A DNA stretch of 64,000 bases, from assembly GCF_963677035.1 (NCBI RefSeq), contig NZ_OY781472.1, forward strand, positions 992,001-1,056,000. Reading direction: 5' to 3'. The position numbers were made by a program, and so were the translations under genes. The stretch comes from an uncultured Hyphomonas sp. (GTDB lineage Bacteria; Pseudomonadota; Alphaproteobacteria; Caulobacterales; Hyphomonadaceae). Positions 25,939-33,790 of this stretch are shown one piece after another; position 1 is the stretch's first letter, and the number at the start of each line of letters is the position of its first letter. The notes under the pieces are model-generated. The model made no database searches. It had not been told where the DNA came from and saw only the letters and a list, made by a program, of their open reading frames with translations.

Positions 25939-26712
25939 ATGACCAAGATTACCCTCGACGTACACCAATTTCCCTGCCTGAACGATAATTACGGCTATCT
26001 CGTGCATGAAGCCGTTTCTGGCGAGACAGCTGCCATCGACACGCCCGATGCCGACAAATATCTGGCCGAGGCAAAGCGGATGGGCTGGCACATCACCCAC
26101 ATCCTGAACACGCACTGGCACCCGGACCATGCCGGCGGGAACCTGAAGATCAAGGACGAGACCGGCTGTACCATTTATGGCCCGGCGGGCGAGGCGGAGA
26201 AGATCCCCGGCATCGACGTGAAGCTGACCGAAGGCGACATGGTGGAGTTTGGCCGCGCGACCGCCCGCGTACTGGACGTGCCGGGCCACACGCTGGGCCA
26301 CATCGCCTATCACTTTGCAGAGCAGCAGACGGCCTTTGTCGGCGACGCCCTGTTCGCGCTTGGCTGCGGACGGGTCTTCGAAGGCACGATGGACATGATG
26401 TGGGCCAGCCTCTCCAAGCTGAAGGCCCTGCCGCCGGAGACACTGATCTATTGCGCGCACGAATATACGCAGGCGAACGCCCGCTTCGCCGAGACGGTCG
26501 AGACCGGCAATGCAGATCTCGCCGCCTATGTGCAAGAGATCGACGCGCGCCGGGCCAAAGGCCAGCCGACCGTGCCGACGCGGCTGGCGAAGGAACTCGC
26601 CACCAATCCCTTCCTGCGCGCCGACGTGCCGGACCTGCAGGCCGCGATGGGCCACCCGGGCGACGCGGTCGCCACCTTCGCGGAAATCCGCAGCCGCAAG
26701 GACAGTTTCTGA
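25939..26712 (+). CDS. gloB: hydroxyacylglutathione hydrolase (glyoxalase II)
   Basis: A 257-residue metallo-beta-lactamase-fold enzyme hydrolysing S-lactoylglutathione to lactate and glutathione, the second step of methylglyoxal detoxification. The binuclear metal motif is THWHPDHAGG (H59, H61, D63, H64), with further ligands in VPGHTLGH, FVGDALF and CAHEYT. The C-terminal helical domain contains NPFLRAD. Its stop overlaps the start of the cupin gene (TGATG). Confidence 0.94.
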   Translation: MTKITLDVHQFPCLNDNYGYLVHEAVSGETAAIDTPDADKYLAEAKRMGWHITHILNTHWHPDHAGGNLKIKDETGCTIYGPAGEAEKIPGIDVKLTEGDMVEFGRATARVLDVPGHTLGHIAYHFAEQQTAFVGDALFALGCGRVFEGTMDMMWASLSKLKALPPETLIYCAHEYTQANARFAETVETGNADLAAYVQEIDARRAKGQPTVPTRLAKELATNPFLRADVPDLQAAMGHPGDAVATFAEIRSRKDSF

Positions 26713-27170
26713 TGCAGGCCCTCTCCGGTGATCTTGGCGCGCGGGAGGTGATCCGTCTCCTGAACATGTCGCCGCATCCGGAGGGCGGGCATTATGTGGA
26801 GACGTTCCGTGCCCCCGCCCTGCCCGGCTACCGCCCGGCCTCGACGCTGATCCATTTCCTGTTGCAGGCCGATGAAGTCTCCGCCTGGCACCGGGTGGAT
26901 GCCGACGAAATGTGGCTGTGGCAGGCTGGCGGACCGCTGGTTCTGACCATCGCCACGCCGGAAGGGACAGAGCCCGGCGCCGTCACGCTCGGGCCGGATC
27001 TGCGCGCAGGCCAGTCGCTGCAGGGCATCGTGCCGGCGCATCACTGGCAGGCCGCCGAGACGCTGGGCGCGTGGACGCTTGTGTCCTGCGTGGTGGCACC
27101 GGGGTTTGACTTTTCAGGCTTCGAGCTTGCCCCGCCGGACTGGCGCCCAAAACCCCCGGCGCAAACCTAG
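26712..27170 (+). CDS. DUF985 cupin-fold protein
   Basis: A 152-residue single-domain cupin of the DUF985 (YML079W-like) family. Conserved pieces are HPEGGHYVETFR, STLIHFLL, SAWHRVDADEMW and the terminal APGFDFSGFELA. No enzymatic activity is established for the family. Translationally coupled to gloB by a TGATG overlap. Its stop overlaps the convergent glycosyltransferase gene. Confidence 0.87.
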   Translation: MQALSGDLGAREVIRLLNMSPHPEGGHYVETFRAPALPGYRPASTLIHFLLQADEVSAWHRVDADEMWLWQAGGPLVLTIATPEGTEPGAVTLGPDLRAGQSLQGIVPAHHWQAAETLGAWTLVSCVVAPGFDFSGFELAPPDWRPKPPAQT

Positions 27171-27979
27171 CCGCGCAGCCGCATGGCAAGGCCGATCAGC
27201 GGCACCATCAGCGCGGCGGCGAGTTTCTCCCCCGGCGTCTTTGCGAATTTGCGGAAGTAGCGCTTCAGGCTGGCCACCTTGTGGGCCTGCACCCTGTCCC
27301 GCGGCGCATCGGACGTGGACGTGTAATGCAGCGCGCCGGCCGCTGGCTGGTAGGTTACCGAGCCGCCTGCCTCAATCGCACGGCGGCAGAGATCCACATC
27401 TTCGGCATGTAGGAAATAGGCTTCGTCGAACCCGCCGAGCGCCTCGTAATCCGCCCGCGCGATCAGGAAGAACGCGCCGGAAATGGCCCCGACGCGAACC
27501 GGTCCACCTGGTTCCGGCGTGTCGTTCAGCGCCCACTTTCCCAGACCGATCGCATTCCACAGCGTCAGCGTATTGCGCCGGGCGCCGCGCTCTTCCCGGC
27601 CGGTCAGGCCGAAGATCCGCCCACCGGCAATGGCGGGCCGGGGGGCCGCCTGCAGGGCCTCGGTCAGGGGCGCCATCGCGCCGCTCTTGATGACACAGTC
27701 GGGATTGCAGGCCAGCAGCAGGCCGCCGCTGGCCTTCGCCGCCGCGCGGTTCATGGCCGCGCCGAACCCCGGATTGTCCCCCTCCCGGATCAGCGTGGCT
27801 TTCGGGCAGGACGCCACGAACCGGTCTATCCAGGCCTGCTCGCCCGGTGGGTTGCCATTGTCGACAAGGATGATCTCGGTGATGTCCGCATCGCCTTTCA
27901 GGGCGTAGAGGCATTCATGCAGGCGCGGCCCTGTCCGGTAAGTCACCACAAGGGCGCTGATGTCCGGCAGCGACGTCAA
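27167..27979 (-). CDS. family 2 glycosyltransferase
   Basis: A 270-residue GT-A-fold enzyme, probably a rhamnosyltransferase-like sugar transferase for a surface glycan. The donor-binding region ALVVTYRTGPRLHEC starts the protein. NPDCVIKSG serves as the D-x-D-like site, and FLHAEDVDLCRRA is the ED-type catalytic segment. The C-terminal amphipathic or hydrophobic end (AALMVPLIGLAMRLRG) may associate with the membrane. Its start overlaps the stop of the upstream O-antigen-ligase-like gene by 4 bases. Confidence 0.88.
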   Translation of the reverse strand: MTSLPDISALVVTYRTGPRLHECLYALKGDADITEIILVDNGNPPGEQAWIDRFVASCPKATLIREGDNPGFGAAMNRAAAKASGGLLLACNPDCVIKSGAMAPLTEALQAAPRPAIAGGRIFGLTGREERGARRNTLTLWNAIGLGKWALNDTPEPGGPVRVGAISGAFFLIARADYEALGGFDEAYFLHAEDVDLCRRAIEAGGSVTYQPAAGALHYTSTSDAPRDRVQAHKVASLKRYFRKFAKTPGEKLAAALMVPLIGLAMRLRG

Positions 27980-29229
27980 AGCGACTCCCGCTGGCGTTTG
28001 GACAGCAGGATGATGGCAATGGCCGCGAGGACAACGCTCGACCAGAAGGCTTCATTCCACATGTTGTAGGCGAAGTTGAACAGGCTGAACGCAACGCCCG
28101 TCATACCGGCGATGGCATACCGGATATCTTCCCGCATCTTGTTCGGCTGCGGCAGCCGGAACCCCAGCAGAACCAGCGAAAACGCGACAAGCACCGCCCC
28201 GATCATGCCCGTCTCGGCCCAGATCTGCAGCGCCATATTGTGCGGATGCCCCGGCACGACCTTATAGGCCGCCCAGAAATCCGGCAGCCGCGCCATCCAG
28301 TCCGGATGGTCGGCATAGGTGTCCTCCCAGGTCTTCGAGGCGGAAATGCCATGCCCGGTGACAGGCCGCTCTGCGATCTTCCCGAGCACGATATGCCAGG
28401 ACCAGACACGCGACCGGAAGGACCCCGGCATGTCAATATTGTACGCCTCCAGCAGCCCCACCACCGTACCGATCACCGTCGGCGCTGCGGCGATATATGC
28501 CCCGATGGCGGTAAACAGGACCCGGAACCCATGCACCGGCAACGCCCGCACCAGCCCCATCGCCACCATCATGAGGACAAGGCCGGCCACCGCGCTCTGA
28601 TCGTCGAGACGCATGAAGAACAGGAGGCTGGCCACGACAAGAAGCGCGACGACCGGCTTCCACAGGAATTGCGGGCGGACCGACAGATAGGCGATCAGAA
28701 CCGGCAGGATCAGCGCGAAGGCATTCGCATTGCGCTCCAGATTCTGGATGCCGGACACCACTTCGTTCGGGTCCGTACCATAAACCGCTCTCAGAAGCGG
28801 CCCGGAGAAAATCGTGGTGATGGCCAGGATCAGGCCCTGCGCCGCGAAAGCGCCCAGCATGACCCGGGTCGAGACCTGTGCCCGGCCATCGGCGATGCGC
28901 AGGGCCCCGCCGACTGCCAGCAGGGCGAAGGCCGCCGTCAGGACAATCCGCACGCTCGACGCTTTCACGCCAAAATTGCCCTCCGCCAGACTGCCGCTGA
29001 CCAGTCCGGTGGACACGGGCGACCAGGCCTCACCGATCACAACCCAGATGACGAACAGGATGGCAGGAATCGCATACAGGGCCGGCGGCCATTTCGGCCG
29101 GGCCAGGGCCAGCGCAGGCAGGGCCGCCAGCGCCAGAAGCGGGGTATAGCCCTGCCCCCCCAGCAGACCCATGATCGGCCAGAGCACAAAGGCAGCGGCA
29201 AGCACTGGCGCATAGGACATGAGTCGCAC
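27976..29229 (-). CDS. O-antigen ligase-like (WaaL/Wzy-type) membrane protein
   Basis: A 417-residue inner-membrane protein with about ten to twelve helices. A large periplasmic loop (about 265-335) contains SRVWSWHIVLGKIAERPVTG and PGHPHNMALQIWAETG, the Wzy_C/WaaL pattern including the conserved PHN. It would join or polymerise surface glycans on the periplasmic side. It pairs with the glycosyltransferase downstream (4-base overlap). Ligase versus polymerase cannot be told from sequence alone. Confidence 0.85.
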   Translation of the reverse strand: MRLMSYAPVLAAAFVLWPIMGLLGGQGYTPLLALAALPALALARPKWPPALYAIPAILFVIWVVIGEAWSPVSTGLVSGSLAEGNFGVKASSVRIVLTAAFALLAVGGALRIADGRAQVSTRVMLGAFAAQGLILAITTIFSGPLLRAVYGTDPNEVVSGIQNLERNANAFALILPVLIAYLSVRPQFLWKPVVALLVVASLLFFMRLDDQSAVAGLVLMMVAMGLVRALPVHGFRVLFTAIGAYIAAAPTVIGTVVGLLEAYNIDMPGSFRSRVWSWHIVLGKIAERPVTGHGISASKTWEDTYADHPDWMARLPDFWAAYKVVPGHPHNMALQIWAETGMIGAVLVAFSLVLLGFRLPQPNKMREDIRYAIAGMTGVAFSLFNFAYNMWNEAFWSSVVLAAIAIILLSKRQRESL

Positions 29230-29283
29230 GCTTTTTCCTCTCGTCCCTTTTCAGCTGCCCGGGTTCAGCCGTTCAGACAGGTT

Positions 29284-31248
29284 TCAGGCCTTCAGGTCCG
29301 GCGCAAGGCCTTCCTGTGACAGAACGGTGGCCGCTTCATCGAGCGCGATGATCTGCTGGCCGTTCGAGCCGAGCCGGCGCAGCGCCAGCGTGCGCTCTTC
29401 CGCCTCACGCCCGCCGACCACGGCAATCACCGGCACTTTCTGCAGCGAATGCTCGCGGACCTTGTAGTTGATCTTCTCATTGCGGAGATCCGTCTCGACC
29501 CGCAGGCCCGCCTTGCGCAGGGCGGCCGCGGCCTCTTCGGCATACTCGTTCGCCGCGTCCGTGATGGCGGCCACAACGACCTGAACCGGCGACAGCCACA
29601 TCGGGAAGGCCCCGGCATAGTTCTCGATCAGGATACCCATGAAGCGTTCGAACGTGCCGAACACGGCGCGGTGCAGCATGACCGGGCGGTGCTTGGCGCC
29701 ATCCGATCCCGTATATTCTGCATCCAGACGTTCCGGCAGAACATAGTCCAGCTGGAACGTACCGCATTGCCATGTCCGCCCAATGGCGTCCGTCAGGTGG
29801 AATTCGAGTTTCGGGCCGTAGAAGGCGCCCTCCCCTTCGGCGATCTCGAATTCGAGACCGGCTTCCGTCAGGGCGTCGGCGAGGGCCTTTTCGGCGCGGT
29901 CCCAGTTTTCATCCGTGCCGCCGCGCACCTCTGGCCGTGTGGCCAGCTTGTAGGAAATCTCCGTCAGGCCGAAATCATTATAGACGCGGGAGAACAGCTT
30001 CAGGAAGCGCAGCGTCTCGTCGCCGATCTGGTCTTCCCGGCAGAAGATGTGGGCATCGTCCTGCGTCATCTGGCGCACGCGCATCAGCCCGTGCAGCGCG
30101 CCGTGGGCTTCGTTCCGGTGACAGCAGCCAAACTCCGCCATGCGGATCGGCAGGTCCCGGTAGGAGCGCTGGGCGTTCTTGAAGATCTGGACGTGGGCCG
30201 GGCAGTTCATCGGCTTCAGCGCCATCAGGCTCGTCTCGGCCGGGATCTTCACCTCATCCTCATCCGTATTCGGAATGAAGTCAGGCACCACGAACATGTT
30301 CTCGCGGAACTTGTCCCAGTGGCCGGATTTTTCCCAGAACACGGAGTCGAGCAGTTGCGGCGTCTTCACCTCGACATAGCCGTCTTCGTCCTGCGCGCGG
30401 CGGATATAGGCCTCCAGCTGGCGCCAGATCATGAAGCCTTTCGGGTGCCAGAAGACAGAGCCCTGCGCTTCGGGCTGCAGGTGGAACAGGTCCAGCTGCT
30501 GGCCAAGTTTCCGGTGGTCGCGCTTCTCGGCCTCTTCCAGGCGGTGGAGATGGGCCTTCAGGTCCTTCTCGTTGGCCCAGGCCGTGCCGTACATGCGCTG
30601 CAGCATCTCATTGTTGGAATCGCCGCGCCAATACGCGCCGGCCAGCTTCATCAGCTTGAACGCTTTCGGCAGCTTGCCCGTCGATGGCAGGTGCGGCCCG
30701 CGGCACAGGTCGAACCAGTCGCCCTGCTTGTAGACCGTGATCGCCTCGCCCGGCGGGATGATGTCGTCGATGATCTGCGCCTTGTAGTCTTCGCCGATCT
30801 TTTTGAACGTCGCGATGGCTTCGTCCTTGTCCCAGACTTCGCGCACGATCGGGTAATCGGCGTCGATGATCTGGTTCATCTTCTTTTCGATCTTCTCGAA
30901 ATCGTCCGTGGAGAACGGCTCTTCGCGGGCAAAGTCGTAATAGAAGCCGTCATCAATGACCGGGCCGATCGTGACCTGCGTGTCCGGGTAGAGGTCCTGA
31001 ACGGCCTGCGCCAGCACGTGGGCGGCGTCGTGGCGGATCAGTTCCAGGCCTTCCGGGTCGCGGCTGGTGATGATGGCCACCTGGGCATCGCCCTCCAGCG
31101 GGCGGACAAGGTCCCACATCTCGCCATCCACTTTGGCGGCGAGGGCTTTTTTGGCGAGGGATTTGGAAATGCTCTCGGCCACGTCGAGCGGCGAGGCGCC
31201 GTCCGCATATTCCCGCTCTGAGCCGTCGGGCAGCGTTACTTTGATCAT
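29284..31248 (-). CDS. thrS: threonyl-tRNA synthetase
   Basis: A 654-residue class II aminoacyl-tRNA synthetase. The N-terminal TGS domain (about 1-62) and the editing domain (about 65-225, with [11 protein letters not shown]) are followed by the catalytic core. Motif 2 includes [21 protein letters not shown] and the zinc Cys is in MNCPAHV; motif 3 is [16 protein letters not shown]-terminal anticodon-binding domain (about 545-650) closes the protein. Full length, no anomaly. Preceded by a 375-base non-coding stretch on its 5' side. Confidence 0.96.
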   Translation of the reverse strand: MIKVTLPDGSEREYADGASPLDVAESISKSLAKKALAAKVDGEMWDLVRPLEGDAQVAIITSRDPEGLELIRHDAAHVLAQAVQDLYPDTQVTIGPVIDDGFYYDFAREEPFSTDDFEKIEKKMNQIIDADYPIVREVWDKDEAIATFKKIGEDYKAQIIDDIIPPGEAITVYKQGDWFDLCRGPHLPSTGKLPKAFKLMKLAGAYWRGDSNNEMLQRMYGTAWANEKDLKAHLHRLEEAEKRDHRKLGQQLDLFHLQPEAQGSVFWHPKGFMIWRQLEAYIRRAQDEDGYVEVKTPQLLDSVFWEKSGHWDKFRENMFVVPDFIPNTDEDEVKIPAETSLMALKPMNCPAHVQIFKNAQRSYRDLPIRMAEFGCCHRNEAHGALHGLMRVRQMTQDDAHIFCREDQIGDETLRFLKLFSRVYNDFGLTEISYKLATRPEVRGGTDENWDRAEKALADALTEAGLEFEIAEGEGAFYGPKLEFHLTDAIGRTWQCGTFQLDYVLPERLDAEYTGSDGAKHRPVMLHRAVFGTFERFMGILIENYAGAFPMWLSPVQVVVAAITDAANEYAEEAAAALRKAGLRVETDLRNEKINYKVREHSLQKVPVIAVVGGREAEERTLALRRLGSNGQQIIALDEAATVLSQEGLAPDLKA

Positions 31249-31623
31249 CGGTCTTCTTCTTCGATTTCGGTCGCCCGCGCGGGGCGCAAACTCCAGGAGC
31301 CCGGAATGCCTTTTGCGAATGCCTTATGCGGCGGTTTGCTTAGCGCTTCTTTACCGCTTTTCCCACCCACAAAACGGGCGGGGTGCAGTCAGGCGGCTTC
31401 CGGGAATGAGGCGAGCTCTAAATGGTCCATACATGGTGTATACATGGTCTTCTTCATGGTGGTCCGGCCGGTTGGGACCATACCATTCAGGGCTCAGTTC
31501 TGGGCTTTTGGCGGGTGCATGAGGCAGGCGCGCACGGGTGTGCGGGCCGAAGGCGCGTCAGGCACCCCGGCGGGTTCGTGTGGTCAGCGCGGTGATCAGA
31601 CGAAAATGCATGGCGGCGATATG
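31249..31623. other. non-coding interval upstream of thrS
   Basis: About 375 bases between the yidD stop and the thrS start, both read leftward. I see no convincing gene. It contains direct-repeat-like copies of ACATGGT/TCATGGT around 31432-31460. A minus-strand 22-codon reading frame (31457-31389) with no ribosome site is present. A GC-rich hairpin CCCGCCC/GGGTGGG lies around 31364-31385. It probably holds the thrS promoter and leader. Confidence 0.5.
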
Positions 31624-31950
31624 TCATGCCTCCGGGTTTTTTTCAACCGGCTGGCAGGCATGTCTCATGTTGCGCCCGCTCCAGTCGCCATAGCGCCAGG
31701 GCTGCCAGAACGGCACGTCCGGCTTTGTCTCCGGCGGCGGGTCGCAGCCCATCGTGCCACCCGGACGGCAGCGCAGGAACCTCGCCAGCGTCATCCAGAA
31801 ACCCGGCCACCAGCCAAAGCGGGAGACGCATTCGGCCCCGTATTCACTACAGGTTGGGGTGTGCTGGCACCGCGCCCCGAAGGCCCACATCACCTGGCTC
31901 GGCCCATGCTTGTAGACCCAGAGCAGCGCATAGGCTGCCCGGCGGCGCAA
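31624..31950 (-). CDS. yidD: membrane protein insertion efficiency factor YidD
   Basis: A 108-residue small protein that helps YidC insert inner-membrane proteins. It has the YidD signature ALLWVYKHGPSQ, then CQHTPTCSEYGAE and LRCRPGGTMGCDPPP; the C-terminal tail is longer than usual. The start is unclear. A TTG at 31950 has AGGG just upstream and gives the usual N-terminus, while a TTG at 31974 would overlap the antitoxin gene by 14 bases. It normally follows the iron-sulfur scaffold gene; here a toxin-antitoxin pair is inserted between them. Confidence 0.87.
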   Translation of the reverse strand: MRRRAAYALLWVYKHGPSQVMWAFGARCQHTPTCSEYGAECVSRFGWWPGFWMTLARFLRCRPGGTMGCDPPPETKPDVPFWQPWRYGDWSGRNMRHACQPVEKNPEA

Positions 31951-31960
31951 AGACCCTTTT

Positions 31961-32317
31961 TCAGCCGGGGTCAAGTTGGGAGACCGCCGCAGTCACGGCA
32001 GAAGATGTCCGCACAATGGAGGCGGTACATTCCTTGCGAGTGGAGTATCCCGTCGTAGACACTGCCAGGATCGAGTGATCGGGAGCCAAAAGGCGCCACC
32101 GGTAGAAACCCGATTTATCCTTATAAATCTGGAACCTGGTGACCTCCGTCTTGATCCGCGCTTCTCCCGGCTCAAGACGGACCGCGCGCTTGAAATCCTT
32201 TTCTTCAAGCTCCGGAATATCTGAACAATCGACTCTCTTGTTACGGAAGGCCGCTTCCTGTTCACGAACAGACTGAGGGGTCTGCAGGCCGGTCAGTTTC
32301 TTACGAATAGTGGTCAT
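31961..32317 (-). CDS. BrnA-like antitoxin fused to a DUF1508/YegP domain
   Basis: A 118-residue protein. Residues about 28-52 (RVDCSDIPELEEKDFKRAVR) match the N-terminal motif of BrnA antitoxins, which wraps the BrnT toxin. The usual ribbon-helix-helix DNA-binding C-terminus of BrnA is absent. Residues 61-104 instead (FQIYKDKSGFYRWRLLAPD, then STTGYSTRKECTASI) match the DUF1508/YegP fold. Its ATG overlaps the toxin's 3' end by 17 bases, the usual tight coupling of such pairs. Role as antitoxin is inferred from motif and position. The domain combination is unfamiliar to me. Confidence 0.75.
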   Translation of the reverse strand: MTTIRKKLTGLQTPQSVREQEAAFRNKRVDCSDIPELEEKDFKRAVRLEPGEARIKTEVTRFQIYKDKSGFYRWRLLAPDHSILAVSTTGYSTRKECTASIVRTSSAVTAAVSQLDPG

Positions 32318-32573
32318 CAAACAGTCTGCGTTCGTTTCTGGTCGCCCGGCGGGCAGAAATGATTCTGACAACGCCATTCCGATCTGTGTGCGCGACAACC
32401 AGTACTACCAGATTATCCGCAATACCTATATCGGTTTCCCGAAGTTCATTCTCAACCCGATCGACTCTGATCGACAAGCGGTCCCGCCTGAATATCTGCG
32501 CCGCAGTTTCGAACGAGACGCCATGCTTGCTCAAATTTGAGCGCGCTTTGGCACTATCCCACTCAAACTGCAC
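32301..32573 (-). CDS. brnT: BrnT-family toxin (RelE-like ribonuclease)
   Basis: A 90-residue protein matching BrnT from end to end: FEWDSAKARSNLSKHGVSF at the start and RIISARRATRNERRLF near the end, which carry the conserved catalytic Lys, His and Arg positions of the family. BrnT toxins cleave RNA and stop translation. The GTG at 32573 gives the canonical start one residue before FEWD. It overlaps the stop of the scaffold gene out of frame. Its 3' end overlaps the antitoxin gene. Composition is less GC-rich than neighbours in places (43% in bases 32401-32460 by hand count). Confidence 0.9.
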   Translation of the reverse strand: MQFEWDSAKARSNLSKHGVSFETAAQIFRRDRLSIRVDRVENELRETDIGIADNLVVLVVAHTDRNGVVRIISARRATRNERRLFDDHYS

Positions 32574-33015
32574 GGGCGCTCTCACGCTTCTGCAGCGCCT
32601 CTTCAATCGCAGCAACGGCAGCCTCGAAGGCCAGCATTGTGGAGGCGTGGCGGGGCGGGTAATCGGCCACGGGTTCCAGATGGCGCAGTTCCCAGAAGCG
32701 GCCTTCGGGCGGCGGGCCGCCCTCTTTCAGCATGGCTTTCAGGCCGTCGCGCGCAGCGATGACCTCAGAGATGGACGCCCCGACAGCGTGTTCGGCCAGG
32801 ATGGACGTTGCGGCCTGCCCGAGGGCGCAAGCCTTTGGATCGACAGCGATTTCCGTGATGGTTTCGCCCGCGTCGTCCAGCTTCAGGTCAACATGCACGA
32901 CCGATCCGCAGACGCGGGACACCTTGGTCACAGAGCCTTCGGCATCGGCCAGCTGCCCGACATGCGGAATGCCGGCGGCCAGTTCGAGAATGCGGTTGTG
33001 GTAAAGCTCGCTCAT
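32563..33015 (-). CDS. NifU/IscU-like iron-sulfur cluster scaffold protein
   Basis: A 150-residue NifU N-terminal-domain protein, a likely scaffold in Fe-S cluster assembly. Two of the three cluster Cys are visible (RVCGS and KACALGQAAT). The third position reads PPRHASTMLAFEA without Cys, as in a divergent alphaproteobacterial subgroup, so scaffold activity may differ. The ATG at 33015 begins MSELYHNRILELA, the usual start. It lies between cysS and the inserted toxin gene, whose start overlaps its 3' end. Confidence 0.87.
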   Translation of the reverse strand: MSELYHNRILELAAGIPHVGQLADAEGSVTKVSRVCGSVVHVDLKLDDAGETITEIAVDPKACALGQAATSILAEHAVGASISEVIAARDGLKAMLKEGGPPPEGRFWELRHLEPVADYPPRHASTMLAFEAAVAAIEEALQKRESARAV

Positions 33016-33123
33016 CGCGCGGAAGATGGCCCTGCCCTTCCGCCAGCGCAAGGCGGCGAAAGGACAGAAAATGTGGTCACCTTCAGTCCATTCCTTTGCA
33101 TCGAAGTTATCAACACCAAGAGA

Positions 33124-33790
33124 TCAACTGGCATTCAGGTATGCAGGATCAGACACCATTTCAACGTCTCCCGTGCCTTTCAAAAATCCAATTCCAATTG
33201 GTGGATGATTGACCTCAGCACGACGGATTAGTTCTTGGAAACCATGCTGGATGTCACCTTGATAAGGATAGAGCACATAAAAGAAGTCATTTTGATTCAA
33301 GTGCCAATTTAGAAGTGAGTGTTGGAATTGGGCTATTTGTTTTCTAATCAGCTCCTGCGACGTTGTGATTTTGTATTCTAAGAATATTCGTTTCCCACCG
33401 ACTTGAACGATGTCATCAAATGTGAAGCTGTTTTGGATGTTTGGAATTAGCTGAAGGAATTCGGAATTCAAAAACTGAGCGTGCTTAGGCTGAAGATAAT
33501 GAGAGTTGAAAAGCTCTCGCATCTTAAACTCATCAGCAAAATATTTGAGTGATGTCTTCGCTCCATCCATGACGTCGACCCAAAGGTCTTTCATCTCAAG
33601 TTTCACTTGATCAGCATCAGTCCAATTTTTGTTCGCCCGATACAGCTCCCGCTGTTCGCGAAGATCAACAACCTTATCAAGTATCGCAGGCGGGACTCCG
33701 AACCAGGCATCTGGAGTTGATCGCAGCAAACCTAGTAATTGACCGGCTGACAGCAAGTTCGCCTTGGCATTCGCCATTGCTACCGAATTC
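33124..33790. other. AT-rich, foreign-composition segment inside cysS
   Basis: Hand counts of 60-base lines give 37-42% GC between 33181 and 33480 (for example 22 of 60 at 33361-33420), 50-53% at 33601-33780, and 57-65% beyond 33781. The surrounding genome is near the upper value. The segment covers the last third of cysS and ends at its stop codon. This fits replacement of the native 3' end by transferred DNA. No repeats or integrase are visible at its edges. Confidence 0.75.

Noticed and set aside
31389..31457. 22-codon minus-strand reading frame upstream of thrS as a leader peptide
   Set aside because: It contains only two Thr codons, has no Shine-Dalgarno sequence and no terminator/antiterminator arrangement follows.
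32563..33015. Broken iron-sulfur scaffold gene because the third Cys is absent
   Set aside because: The frame is intact and the PPRHAS form at that position fits a divergent subgroup rather than decay.
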